Part shown: positions 46,046 through 57,860 of the stretch, piece by piece
Layout of the letters: the number at the start of each line of letters is the position of its first letter
Position numbering within the stretch: position 1 is the stretch's first letter
Assembly: GCA_037954325.1 (NCBI GenBank)
Contig: JBBMNZ010000028.1
Location: 9,195,001-9,259,000, forward strand
From: Fistularia commersonii
Lineage: Eukaryota; Chordata; Actinopteri; Syngnathiformes; Fistulariidae
Length of the DNA: 64,000 bases
Direction of reading: 5' to 3'
Translations under genes and position numbers: made by a program
Notes under the pieces: generated by a model
Told to the model about the DNA's origin: nothing
The model's database searches: none
The model's input: the letters and a program-made list of their open reading frames with translations, nothing else

Positions 46046-47204
46046 TTGCGCTTCAGTTTGGTCACTCTTGTGTCGATTCCTTCAAAAGGGGCGCTATGAA
46101 TGTTCGGCAGCAACTGCGCGGAATATTCTGCAGGAGAACGCAGTTGTGAAAAATAGAAATGTAATCAAAACAATTGAGAATTATGAGGGTCTCACATTGG
46201 TTTGGATTTTTTTTCCCTTTTACGGACGTTGCGGTAGAAAGTTTCTGGTGACTGAAGGAGTAAGGGTCAGCACCAAGATAACATCCGGGGAAAAGTGTCT
46301 GCTCTGAATCTTCGGGTACGAGGGAATATATGTATCAGTTACTTGGTTTTTCGGGAGCAGCTAAATAAACGGCAAAGGTGAGGCTTTCAAAATTGAAGTG
46401 GGAGGGCAGGAGTCGTCTCACGGGATGGCCTCTTTGAACAACTGCCCAGAACAAAGCACTCAAAAAGCGATCCGGAGGGGTTCCCTGGAGCGAACCGTCT
46501 ACTCGTAGCTGTTCGAGGAGGAGCGGCTAAGTGCTAAGATCTGTGTTAGTATGCATCTTCTAAAATAACAGCTACAAACACTACAGTGTAGTACTTTCTC
46601 ATAAATCCAGCTATAGAGGTAGATGGAAAGAAAACCAGTGGATACCCCCCTAAATTTAAATTGAATATTTGAAGCCCTTCCCAACAAAATCAAGCATTAG
46701 CAACCGTACGGGTGGAATAAAAATGTTAAAAATTTCTCTGAAGATTCTGATGCCAAGAAATAAACTTAAATTAACTCCAACTGTGAGAGCCGGTGACCAT
46801 AACTTTTATTTTTTCTTAGCAAAATACCAACATTATTATGAACTGAAAAATCTCTGGGTTTTTTCTGTTGTTGTTTTGTTGGGTTATTACATATATTTTT
46901 TTTTGGCCCTTATTTTAACGATGATCTTTCATATCCCCGAGGTGAAACCGGGATCGGGATGCTTTAATTGCACTACAGGCGTGGACCAACGTTTTAGGAT
47001 TCTGAATTTATGATTTAATGTAAAGGGAAAAAAATATAAGAGACTTTTTTTTAATTAAGATAAAGGTATGCTTCAAGCCAAATATTACTGATGCAATGTT
47101 TGACATTTTAACATAGTAAGACAGTGACATCATCAATTCATACAGAAAGCCAGCTGGTTAGCAATGGTTAGCGCTGGCTAATACAGGTTCATTTTGATTC
47201 TGGC
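46046..47204. other. No gene; may hold the rest of the gypsy remnant
   Basis: The plus frame that carries the end of RNase H continues to 46307 without recognisable motifs. T-rich sequence at about 46800-46920. No LTR boundary was found. Confidence 0.3.
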
Positions 47205-47350
47205 TTCATTTTCAAACATCCAACCTTTCACCCTGTCATTCACTCCTTTAGACAATTTAGTCTTCAGTGAATCTGCTGACTTATTTTGGACTGAGGGAGA
47301 ACCTGGAAGGAACCCATGGAGTAACAGAGGAACATGGAGATTCAGAATAT
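47205..47350 (+). repeat. Family A dispersed repeat, partial copy
   Basis: CATCCAACCTTTCACC, GACAATTTAGTCTTCAGTGA, TTTTGGACTGAGGGAG and GGAACATGGAGATTC, in family A order. The head is missing. Confidence 0.8.
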
Positions 47351-48421
47351 CCAGTCGCATACTGTAATTGAGCCAAAAACTCTCCTCCCGAAAATCAACT
47401 GGAATGATTATCCACTTTTCCAAGGAGGTCCATTCGGGACAAGTCTAATACCTGGTGTGGAGTTGTCTACCGTGGGGTCTGTCCGCTTTGAAAATACAGT
47501 ATATTAATACAAGGTCTGGGAGGGAGGTGGTCCTGAACATTTTGTTTAATTAATTCCACCAAAGAAGGCGACCCTGTGATTTAATTCTGCTCTCTTGCAC
47601 GTACTGTCAAGTCCTGGAAAGGTTAAACACTTCCAGCATTAGCCGCAGCTCGGTGGTACGAGGAAATCATTAAACCTGCTTTTACTGGCCCCCGCTTGCT
47701 CTGACGCCGTCTCTCATTCCTGAGTCTTTCAAACTTCTTTCATTAACTTCACCCTCAGCGGAATCACTTTGAGACAAGAGGACGCTGGCTGTCTTTCAAG
47801 GCTGTGACATGCTTGGCTCCTCCTCAAACACACTGACATATTACTCTCTTCTTCATTCGGTGGGAATAAACAAGGACGTGAAACCAAATGTCACAGCACG
47901 AGGAGAAAACTGAGCAGTTTTCCGTCAACAGACAGTCCAATTTGTCATTATTCGTTCTAACCGCTACGTCTCTGCGGGTTTCCTGCTGACTGACGAGCAG
48001 CCAAAGTGCAGCGGCATCACAACCACGCCAGGGTGATCCGTCCTCCCCGTCGCAGCGGGGGGCAAAATGACCTCGGGCCGCGGACTCTGCAACATTTTTC
48101 TGGCCCCTGTCTGGCAACGAGGCTGCCTTTGGTCATTAGGGAACCGGTCTTTTTTTAAAAAACAAGGAAAAACAACCACCGCCGAGGCTATCGAAGTCAC
48201 CATTGACTTTTTAATTAAGTCCCATAAAAAGCCTATCAGGGGGGAGGGTGGTAATGTACAGCAGCGTAAAGGCAATCCCATCGCATTTCTGTGTTCTTTC
48301 AAGCTGTAACAGATGCGTTCTCATTTCACATGCTGGATAAGAGACTGTGTCTGTAACACTTTACATCTCTGCTGTCTGAGCCATAGTTTCTAATCCTGAG
48401 CCATAATACAAATGCAGAATT
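47351..48421. other. No gene seen
   Basis: Mixed-composition, repeat-poor DNA. 47560-47780 and 48060-48310 have the look of non-coding regulatory sequence, but no specific signal can be named. The minus frames 47824-48302 have no recognisable domain. Confidence 0.35.
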
Positions 48422-48444
48422 TATATATATATATATATATATAT
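48422..48444. repeat. (TA)11 microsatellite
   Basis: Perfect alternating TA tract, followed nine bases on by an octamer, ATTTGCAT, at 48453-48460. Confidence 0.95.
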
Positions 48445-50082
48445 GTATCAGAATTTGCATTGGTAATCCTGTTTACATACCTCCGTTCCCTCTATAGAGT
48501 AAAAATTCAACTCAAAGTGAGCCAAGGCTCTCTTGCAAAGGTTTGACCAACTAGAATTTTACTTAATTACTCACCGGCATTTTGGCGGATTCCAAGCACA
48601 GCACCTGTTCGTTTTAACCAAGGCCTAAAAGTGTCACGTGACGCACATTGGACCGATGACACAAGTTTTGAAAAAGGTCGCCGCAAAACAACAGTCACGG
48701 TCCGCCCACATCAAAATCTCTCGAGTGGCTCTTCGTTTTGATGCGATCGGTCCAACGACTCTTGGAGAAGTCTAGAGCCGCATGGCCAATTTCATCCATT
48801 AGCAACTGAGCCAGGGGCTGAGCTGAAAGTTCGCCGGCTCAGGCTGCGCCACGGCTGCTCGGGGCTGCAGATCTGGGTATTGTCAATACTCTGAGGCTGA
48901 TCTTTTTTGGCTTCACGCACCATCGAGCAGCTTTGACAGGGATGAATGGGGGCCCTGCCGCCAGCACCGAATCAAGCTGTCCCGGCATCTTTTTCGTCGT
49001 GACAGGCGACGCCAGGATGTTGTGTCAGTCGTGTCACAGATTTTTGAACTTCAGACCTTGCAAGCCACTTATTGCCATGATCAGCCACATAATCCCTTTA
49101 ATCCGAATGTCGTTATTTTTCAGGCTACGCACGCCCGTGACTGCTGCATCGTGCATTTATTTCAAGCCCTCTGCTGGTTCAGGGTTGCCAGGTTGGAGAA
49201 AAATGCAGCAGAAGTAAGAATTTCCAACGCTTTGTTAAACAAGTGTTAGAACGGACGACGTGGGATCGGGGTCTCTCACTTTGACTTTGGTCCGGAGTAG
49301 ACAGTAACGTAATCTGTAATGTAGCTCAGACTGAAATAAACTTCACAATTTCACGACTGAATTGTCTCAATTTGTTTGATAAAATGGGACAAACCATATC
49401 GCACCCAAGCTAAGCCATATTATTAAAACCAATTATTAGCATCCGTTATTTGATTATTTGTCACTGTTGGATAAAAGGGTATGGGTTTATTACTTGTTGT
49501 TGAGGTGGCTAATCTCTTGTGTCAGCTTGTGTTAAAGAGACAGATTAGAGAAAGTGGACTTGGTCAAAAATAACCACCTGGATTAAAATATTTTGGTCAC
49601 GGACGCCTAAATCGTCGAAAGGGCGCCCCCTTCATGAGTGTCATCAGTGTGGGGGAGGTATGAGGAAGAGCATTCCCTCAACTCACATATGCATCTGGTC
49701 ACCATGACCTCAAATCTCACTCTGTAGAAGCAGTAGCGGAGCTATCGGACAGATCTCGTCAGGCAACAGATACTGAGTCTAATGCTGCATGCAGACGGTG
49801 TCAACTTTCTAGGTGGCAAAGTCCAATCAAATGCTACAGGATACCAAAGAACTCCGAGTCAGATATTGGGCTGGGGTTTAAATTTTTCAAGATCCAATTA
49901 TCTGATATGACAATCTGTTTACAGAGACAGATGGTCATCTTGTGTTTTATTTGTGCGGATTATGAATTAAGACCATAGCACACTGGCTATCATTTCATTA
50001 ATCTGACTTATGTAGATCATTTCAAGTCATGCTGCACTGAGCTCTCTTCAATTTCATTTACTTTTTCTAGTAGTTTTTCAAC
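48445..50082. other. No gene seen
   Basis: 48590-48800 contains words (GATCGGTCCAACGACTC) that I associate loosely with fish interspersed repeats, but no family could be assigned. The plus frames at 48933-49249 are not recognised. Confidence 0.35.
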
Positions 50083-50102
50083 TTTTTTTTTTTTTTTTTT
50101 TT
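50083..50102. repeat. Poly(T) run, 20 bases
   Basis: Uninterrupted T20. Confidence 0.93.
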
Positions 50103-51239
50103 CAAAATCAACCATTCGGCACAATTTCACATAAATACAGTCTTTCGGATTCCAGAAAAATGGTTGGATTTGTACAAACAAGCTGGTATTGGGTTGGTTA
50201 AAAAGGTCAAGCGAAAAAACTCTTCAGTTTCTATACTTACTAACTATACTTATATGCACGGTTACACTAGACAAGTTGAAACACGCCAACAAAACCACGT
50301 CGGTGGTTGATATTGTATGTTCGACACAGAGACAGCTTGAGGAAGGAAAACACAAATGTTGGGAATCCAAATGTCTGGATTAAACCCGCAAGTTCCTGCT
50401 GTACAACACTCCACTTGACACCTTACTAGATGAGCTTAAGATGAAAATCGCGCAACAGTTGAAGCAAAAGGAGGTTTGCCGGGGCTTTCTGAACTCCCGT
50501 TGGGAACTACCTCAGACTTTTAAACTCTGGGTTTATTTTCACGGCACAATTCCGGCAACTGTATTTTTTTTATTTTTTCCTTTTCTCAGTTCATCTTTTT
50601 CTGTTTTTCCCGGGGAATGCCCCCGGCCGAGATGCAAGGACTGAATACATCATTCGCTTGGTGCTTTCCGGTCTGCTACAGTTCCACGTTTCCAGCTTTG
50701 ACTTGCGAGAGTGTTTGTCTTTTGGACTTTCGGCATGTGAAACAAGCCGGCCGGGAGGATTCTCTTTCCTCAAAACGTGATTAGGGTGAAGGTAACTGCT
50801 CAGCTTGCGTCAGTTATTTTCTAAATAACAGCAGCGTTAAAATACAGGGCTCCTCCTGTGTTGCAGTGAGTTTATCGATGGTTTTCCTAAAATACCAACG
50901 TTCGACCCCGATCTTTACCTGTAAATGACCTATTTCTCAAGAAGAGGATCTAAATACTTCCTTCACACCTAAACTACCCATATTTACTCTCAAATCCCAG
51001 CTGAACTGAAATCTTTCCATCTGTAAGAAGTGGCTATGAGGGCAAGCTGGATATGCTGATGTGAAATCGCCTTGCCAACTGAGCGCATCCAGATATTTCC
51101 TGGTGGAGTTGGTCGACTAAACCCGGCACTGAATTCCAAATGATTGAGAAATGGGGAAGGGAAAAAAAAGAACTTGGAAGGGATGCCCGCGTTGCTCCGG
51201 GTTTGTGATGCGACCAAGTGTTTGTTCACATCTTAGCCG
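50103..51239. other. No gene seen
   Basis: The plus frames at 50189-50383 and 50441-50644 have no recognisable motif. The second owes part of its Phe-rich stretch to a T-rich tract near 50562-50610. Confidence 0.4.
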
Positions 51240-51800
51240 TCACAGCTCTTTTACAAGCTGATGTATCAAATCACGTCGAGCTCTCCTCGCAGGGGGAAAC
51301 CGGGGCTGCAGATTTTCAGGCACGAGGCTGACAATTGACGTATGGAATCGAAATCCTCATCCGTGACGTTTGACCCCTGCGGCTCATTAAATGTGCAAAT
51401 GTCTCGTTAGAGCGGACCAGTATGTAAATAGATTTACAGTGCTTTGATGAGCACATGTTAATAAGCTCTTTAAAAGCGCGAAAACTAATTCAAGCTCGGG
51501 TCTGTGCTGCCGATACCCTTTTTCTCTCCTTTTTTTTCCTGATTAAATCGTGTGGCTTCAGTAATCAAAGACCGACAGTCAGGTCCAGGATATTGTCTTC
51601 GACCAATTGCACGAGGGCAGCGAAAAAGAAGGTAATGGGGTTAGCAATATAAATCAGCACACAAGAAAGTCTGTTATTGGTAAAGTAATGGGGACCAGCG
51701 TTGTTTGTAAGCTTCAGCTGTTGGCTTAATTGCAGATCTACGAGCAACATTGGTTCTCATTTACATATGTAAATTCCAGGCAGGCCAACGGAGCTGTTCT
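51240..51800. other. Possible conserved non-coding block with a POU-like palindrome
   Basis: About 550 bases almost free of simple repeats. Cores include GGCTCATTAAATGTGCAAAT near 51382, AGTAATCAAAG near 51560 (TCF/LEF-like ATCAAAG) and the perfect 16-bp palindrome ATTTACATATGTAAAT at 51759-51774, two inverted ATGTAAAT half-sites. The combination resembles an enhancer. Conservation and binding are untested. Confidence 0.28.
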
Positions 51801-53749
51801 TGGCAATGCTTCTGTTTGCCTGCAGGAGGAAAAAAAAAAAAGAAGAGGGGGGCTGTGCAGCAAGAGAGGGAGATAAACAAACAGATGGAGACTAAAATAG
51901 AAAATTGAGATGGAAGGGATCGTTTAAGAATCGATGAACAGAAACCAAAGAAGAGTTCTTGGGTTTAGTGATGGGATAAAGAGGAGGAGAAGGAGGAGAG
52001 GGAGAAGGAGGAGGAGGAACATCCACCATGCCTCTCCTGACACAGCAGAGGGCTTCCAAGTTTTTAAAAAATGGACCAAATAGTACTTTTTGAAAGTTCC
52101 ACGAGAAATAGGCTGAAGAGTACAAAACCAAGCAAGGACGTAAAAGGTTATGTTTATTTTTTTCACCCATTCAAACTGCTAACCCTATTTACACAATGTT
52201 GAGAGTAGAGGGGAGGCACAGCCAGCTGACAGAGTGGTGAGAGGCAGGGTCTGACCTGCATTGGGTTTCGAAAAGAAACCAGAATTTATAAAGAGCACAG
52301 GATACATTGGGGGTTTTAACCGCAGTTTGGTAACCTTAGTAACCTCGTGAGTAATTTCTATCAATATCAGCAAGTGCCTTTCAAAGGCCCTGTTTGTTTG
52401 TTTTTCCATCTCCTCCCTTCATCATTTCTTAAAGTTCAAGTGAAAATTAGAAGCTGCGATTTTTAGAACATTTAAGAAAAAAATAGATGGATAAATGAGT
52501 AAGTGAGTGTAGTTTTATGTACGTCTCCAGTTTTTCAATAATCGTAATTATTTTTGCAAGGTAAAGCCAAACACTGGGGGTAGATTATTTCCTAGATCCA
52601 AAAACTTCCAGCCTGTTCAATAAAAATCGAAAAAAAATATCATACGCTGTCATATTATTTGAATAACTTTTCTTTAAACCACGGCGGTGCAATCCTCGGC
52701 GCAGTCGCCCCACTAAGTTCAAGGATTCAGGGCCTGACGCTGATCTACTCCGATGTGCACAGATGTCGGCAAGCTGACAACGTGAACCGCTAGCATTAGC
52801 AGCGCTGCATGTTATTAATTCATCCTGACAGATGGGGACAGTGGGTGCAGGTCCCTTGTGGGTTTACCTGCTATCAGACAGCCCCCCATAAGCTAATATA
52901 GAGGCAGCGTGTGAAGGAGGAAGCAGGGACCGCAGACTGTACCGTGGAGGCAGAAGACAAGCATTTCAACGTCCATAAATTAGACAGCAGAGGCTCCTGC
53001 GGCCTAACCAATGTGGATTATGACTGTTGCGGTACGACATTAACAGGCGAAGAAAGAAAGAGGAGTTAAAAGTTCAATCTCTTGCTCTGGAAGAAAAGGA
53101 GGGGAAAAAAAAAAAAAACATCTTTTCCCGGGGGCTTTCTGGCAACGTTTTCACAGAAATAAATGTTGGTCTTTGCTATTCACTTTCCCTGATTATGAGC
53201 AGCAATCTCTGTCTCTAATTAAATCAATCAGTCGCAGGGATGATGCAACATTAAAGTGGTTCAACCTATTCCCACTCCATGCATATACATTATCTCTTCC
53301 AATCATCCACTGTCTGCTCGGAGAAAAAGAAGCCCTGTCACGCATGAAAGTACATGTTTTGTATTTTATTTTGTGCATTGCATGGAAATGAAGTAAGAGC
53401 TGGGCTTTTGGCATGAGCGGTCACCCTGTGCTGACTGCGCTGAATGAGGAGCACAGCAGGGCTTCACACGTTTTTTTTTCTCTTCCATTTTTTCTAATTT
53501 AGTTCATTATTCTCCACCATAATCTAGACTATGACTGCTGGTTATCAACGAATAAATTGATGCCTATTTTGCACTCAAGCTCTGGATGAAAGGAACACTG
53601 GTATCCCTTTATCTGCTGGACAACACTGCATTTTTATCTTCAATTAAATGTTTGGGCAGGTAATTTTCATAAATGAGCAAAATATTTCCCAAAATACTGT
53701 GTATTTTTTTAAATGAGTAATAAATTACTGAAAGATAAGCCAAAAAGGC
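51801..53749. other. No gene seen; GGA-rich tract
   Basis: A12-type run near 51830-51841 and a GGAGGAGAAGG tract at about 51978-52017. From 52690 to 53000 the DNA is repeat-poor and of balanced composition. A14-type run near 53105-53118. Confidence 0.4.
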
Positions 53750-54008
53750 CCAACATGGTCTCCCGCTAGGGTTCTCTCCAGGTTCTTCTTTCCTCATCCA
53801 GTCCAAAAACAGCCGGTAGGTTCATTGAAGGCTCTAAATTATCCATAGGTGTCAATGAGACAGTCGATGGTTGGCCGTCTCTATGTGTAGGCCTTGTGAA
53901 TGACAGCTGAGTGCTCCAGGTTAAAACCCTCCTCCCACCTCAATGTCAGCTGGGATTGGCTCCAGCGCCCCCGACAACCCTGTGAGCATGATAGGCAGTA
54001 TAGTAACG
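53750..54008 (-). repeat. Family A dispersed repeat, inverted near-complete copy
   Basis: Read on the plus strand it shows GGGTTCTCTCCAGGTTCTTC, CCAGTCCAAAAACAGCCGG, AGGTTCATTGAAGGCTCTAA, CGTCTCTATGTGTAGGCC, ATGTCAGCTGGGATTGGCTC and CGCCCCCGACAACCCTGTGA. These are the full family A order reversed. One of only two copies in this orientation. Confidence 0.88.
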
Positions 54009-54097
54009 GTTGAATTTTATTTCAGTCCCAAAACATGAGGGTCGGCAGCTGCTCGGCTGCTGGTCAGACTCCACAGGTCACATGAATTCAAATATAG

Positions 54098-54205
54098 ATT
54101 CCACCCATCCATCCATCGCCTTCCGCTTATCCTGCACTCAGGGTCGCGGGGGATGCTGGAGCCTATCCCAGCTGTCATCGGGTGAAAGGCAGGGTACACC
54201 AAGAA
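54098..54205 (+). repeat. Family A head fragment
   Basis: CCATCCATCCATCGCC, TTCCGCTTATCCTGCACTCA, GGTCGCGGGGGATGCTGG and AGCCTATCCCAGCTGTCATC. It is the cleanest copy of the family A head in the window and breaks off at an A-run. It lies head to head with the inverted copy ending 90 bases before it. Confidence 0.85.
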
Positions 54206-54589
54206 AAAAAAAATGCTGGTATACAATCAAACGCCATTGGGTTGCAGAGTAGTTTGGCGTTGCTCACTGTCACTCCTGTTCGTTTCTTCCTGAATGCTCA
54301 AACAAACAAGCACAAAAGGAGGGAGGAATATCAAAAGAACTCATTCCCACATCGTCTCTGCTCTCCTTTCATCTGTCCTAATTCACAGATCTGCCCCTCC
54401 CACCACAAAAAAACAGCGTCTCATCCATTATATGTAACATCTCTAGCTTTGACTTTCAGTCCAAGTGTCACTTAGCACATGCAAGCAATGCCAGTGACTC
54501 AAAAAACATAGTCTTCATGTTCAAACCCCAAACACAACAACATATGGACGGCATTAAATCTCTCCACAGGGTTGTTGTGTTCCACCCCT
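54206..54589. other. No gene seen
   Basis: Short unremarkable spacer between family A pieces. Confidence 0.4.
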
Positions 54590-54690
54590 TCCTTTACTGA
54601 TGGGAAGAGGGGATGGACTGGGGATCTGGCAGCTGTCAATCACAAGAAACAATATATATCCAACCGTTCACTCCAGAATTGCCGAGAAGT
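54590..54690 (+). repeat. Family A fragment (middle)
   Basis: CAGCTGTCAATCACAAG, ATATATCCAACCGTTCACTC, preceded by a degenerate GGATGG/GGGGAT head. Strongly decayed. Confidence 0.6.
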
Positions 54691-55025
54691 ACGGCAGAAA
54701 ATTGCACGGAAATGACTGCTACACGGGAAATATCAGGATGTTGAGATGCAACACATTTTAAAATGACATAAAATGAACAAAAATGGAAAAAAAAGGATGC
54801 TGGTCCTTGAGATCCTGTGAGTAGCTGCTATGAATCACGAAGCTGAATTGTACTTTTCCTGTGTTTTGTTATTTCGTGTAACTACTAGGGAGATAAAGGC
54901 CACGTTGAAGCATTTTATCCTTGACCTGGAGCATGAATGCGTACAGCCTCAGACCTGGAATTTTTCATTACTATTGAGCTTCATAGAAACAGAGCCTCAC
55001 TTGTACACACTGTCCTGTGCAGGCT

Positions 55026-55030
<5 letters not shown>
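54691..55030. other. No gene seen
   Basis: AT-rich spacer; nothing recognisable. Confidence 0.4.

Positions 55031-55058
<28 letters not shown>
55031..55058. repeat. (GT)14 microsatellite
   Basis: Perfect GT tract. Confidence 0.96.
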
Positions 55059-55060
<2 letters not shown>

Positions 55061-55159
55061 CAGTGTCATTGCAGATGAGCATAATACCACTCACAATTGG
55101 TATAGAAGTGGCAATTTTATGGGTTTGTTGACAACGATAATAACGATATCATGAGTAAA

Positions 55160-55370
55160 ATCATGTATTCATTTATTCATTGTCAACACCACTGAACCCG
55201 CACTCAGAGTTGTGAGAGGCGGGATTTAACCTGGGCGGGTCAGCTGTCAATCACAGAGCCATATTCTATATAGACATTAACTCCAGTGAGCCAACTGATT
55301 TGTTTTAGACTGTTGAAAGAAGAGAGAACACGGGATGAAGAACATGGAGGCTCCACGCAGAAAATTGACT
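55160..55370 (+). repeat. Family A dispersed repeat
   Basis: TTCATTTATTCATTG, GAACCCGCACTCAGAGTTG, GGTCAGCTGTCAATCACAGA, ATATAGACATTAACTCCAG, TTTTAGACTGTTGAAAG and GAAGAACATGGAGGC, in family order. Confidence 0.83.
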
Positions 55371-55681
55371 ACAAAAGACAATAGGAAGTCTCCTATAGAG
55401 CCCCTTGTCATAACAAATAAGGACTTTTCTCTCGGCTGTTTCTGGGAAGTTCAAAAAACACATAACAAAACAACAGCAGGTGAGCAAGCAGGTCATGTTG
55501 TTTGCCAGTTGAGGTCTTCGGGGATGGGGAGGAAGAACTTCAACTCCTGTATTGTTTGTGGTTAAATGGCGTGCTGAGGGGTTTTCAATAATTTTGTGAA
55601 TTTGTGTGGATTCTGCTGCAGGAGGGATTGGGAGGGGAGTGTCCACATCCCCCGATCCTACAGTCATTGGTCGTTGCTTAC
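55371..55681. other. No gene seen on its own; would be intron after the candidate exon
   Basis: Unremarkable DNA. On the minus strand it begins with GTAAGCAACG, the candidate donor. Confidence 0.35.
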
Positions 55682-55791
55682 CTTCTGGTAGGTGAGCATG
55701 TCCCGTTAACTTCAATCTCTCCAGTTCCAGCCCGGCGGACAGAACCCTTCGCAGACATCAGCGGCCCCCGATGACCGGCCCTGACACCAAA
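55682..55791 (-). other. Candidate internal exon, 110 bp
   Basis: On the minus strand a pyrimidine-rich acceptor, ACCCTTTCTCCGCTCTTTACAG, precedes the segment, and AGAAG|GTAAGC, a near-ideal donor, follows it. One of the three frames is open throughout and reads FGVRAGHRGPLMSAK, then GSVRRAGTGEIEVNGTCSPT. The other two have stops. The length is typical of a vertebrate internal exon, and its GC content is higher than that of the DNA around it. It contains an in-frame ATG (MSAKGS), so it could also be a first coding or 5' untranslated exon. I do not recognise the product and see no partner exon within reach. Confidence 0.35.
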
Positions 55792-57030
55792 CTGTAAAGA
55801 GCGGAGAAAGGGTATAAAGTTTCTTTTTTTTAAGTCCATGGGGTCTTTTTAACAGGTCACAGTTGGCCTACAACAAGCGTAAAATGCTTCCACGGGCAAG
55901 TTTGGGGTCTTTGAATACCAACAAAAGCACATTCCCCTTCCAAATCAATAACCCAGCGTGTTCAGGCAGAGATAACACGCGATCAGAAGACAGGCTCTTC
56001 GCTGAGTGAGGGAAGAGGAGCCTCCAACGCGGCGAGCGCGAAGGAGAGGGGGCTGCCAAGAAGCACCCCTGGAGAGGAGGGGGGTTGCAGCCGCCGCCAA
56101 TCACCTCCAGAAATGATAAAGCAATAACGAGCCATGAGATCAGATTGGCACGGGCGTGAGAGAGGAAGAGTTTACTTTGGACAATACAGGTCAAGCAAGC
56201 ACTTTTACAGCATTTAATCAGCTGCTGAGCATTTTTGGAAAATGAAATGAGGTCATAGTTAAGAAACAGTATCATGATTAACCCCTGAAAAAATTGGAAC
56301 CATTTTACTTTTATTATCATAGCAGCATTAATAGTGATGTGGACTTTATCCTCTCTGTTACTTAACAGTTAACATTGTTTATTTCATCATTCTACAAGTT
56401 TTGTTTTGCTCTTTTTCTTGAAGTTAACTTCTATGGATTTTTATGAGCATGTAGTGCCTTTCTTGTGAAGTACTATGAACTGCATATCTCTAAAGGGGCA
56501 AAAAGCTGAATTCCCAATATTATTATTGGCAGAAAATGGGTCAGAGGTTAGTACTTTCACTTCACTCCAAGAAGGGAACAGGCGGATTAAAGTTTCTTAA
56601 TCGCACATCGTACGCGTGTTATGTTGGCTAAAACGCATCTACCGCCATTACAGTGCCACCTTCTGGTGGGCTAACGTCATTTTTCTGCGTGGGGAAATGT
56701 GCATATCACCATGCACCACCCCATTTCCTGCACCTCCAGTGAATCCTACAGATCCCCTTTAACATGAGACCTGAGTGGCAGTGCTACCTCTGTGCAGCCC
56801 CCCGACTGAGAACTCAAAAAATTCGCAGCTAAAACGTACGTTTCTAAAAACCTGACACCTGCGGTTTATGCACGGTGAGGACCCCCCCGCTGTTTGTCAC
56901 CTGACTTCCCGCAGTTTCAAGGCAGAATGTGTCTTTCTTTCACAGGGGCTTCAAGGCTTACCTTGCCTAGTAGTTTCACATTGTCACTGTGAGGTGAAGG
57001 TCATGGCAAAAGCGTTACATTTCACCAGGA
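55792..57030. other. No gene seen
   Basis: GC-rich at 55930-56110, then AT-rich. The 150-codon minus frame at 55868-56320 has no recognisable domain. Confidence 0.38.
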
Positions 57031-57086
57031 GCTCTCTCTTCCTCCCTCTCTTTCTCTCTCTCTCTCTCTCTTTCTCTCTTTCTCTC
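57031..57086. repeat. (CT)n microsatellite, imperfect
   Basis: CT-rich tract with TTTC interruptions. The Arg/Glu-rich minus frames across it are artefacts. Confidence 0.92.
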
Positions 57087-57279
57087 AAATATTTGACCTG
57101 AACTTGTGAATTCACATCCATGCAAGCAGAGCAGCCCCGACTCCCCGAGAAGCTCTTTTCGGTTTTGGAGCCCAACTTTTCCTTTTTTTGTACCCCTATT
57201 TTTTCCATGTAATTTGTTCTTTCTGTGCTTGCTGCTACCTGCTAAGGCACTTCTATAAAAATGCCATGTGCTCACAGGG

Positions 57280-57860
57280 GTGTGTTATCGCACATTGAAA
57301 TATTTCCACCTCATTTAGCAGCCACTGATTCAGGAGCCGCAAGCCTGTCACATATCATTTATTACCCTGGTGAAAATTATCCAAGGGTTTTTGAAAACCC
57401 TATGATTAATTGGAAAAGTGAACAGAAAAATCAGAATGCTAGTGGGCCATTCATTTCCATCTGTAACCTGCACTTTATTATTTATCACACATGGTGCGGA
57501 GCATATTTTCTATCAGCAGTTTCTCTCTTTTTCTTCCACATGAAATTAATTTCGGTGTGTGCAACCTGGGTGTAAATTTATTTTAGAGGGTTTTATTACG
57601 CCCAACTGCAATGACAAAGTCATAGCTGAATTTCATATAAAAACATATATTTGGACGGCATACAAATAAGCCGCTTCCGGTCCATCACCGTGGGCTTTGA
57701 GAAATTACGGCCGAACACCAACCTTATTGCAGCCTGATGCATTTCATAAAAGAATATGAAGGCTTTGCCGACAAACAAGCCGGGTCATCAAACAGAACCC
57801 AACTGCACATCTATTAGGGCTAATCATTGCGAATAGATGGACACTGCAGTCCTCAGAGAA
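57280..57860. other. Possible conserved non-coding block
   Basis: Nearly 600 bases without simple repeats or family A. Cores include CCTATGATTAATTGG near 57399, CATGAAATTAATTTCGG near 57539, TTTTATTACGCCC near 57590 and GGGCTAATCATTGCG near 57817. Dense homeodomain-type sites and stable composition over this length make it one of the best enhancer candidates here. The 104-codon plus frame is not recognised. Confidence 0.28.
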
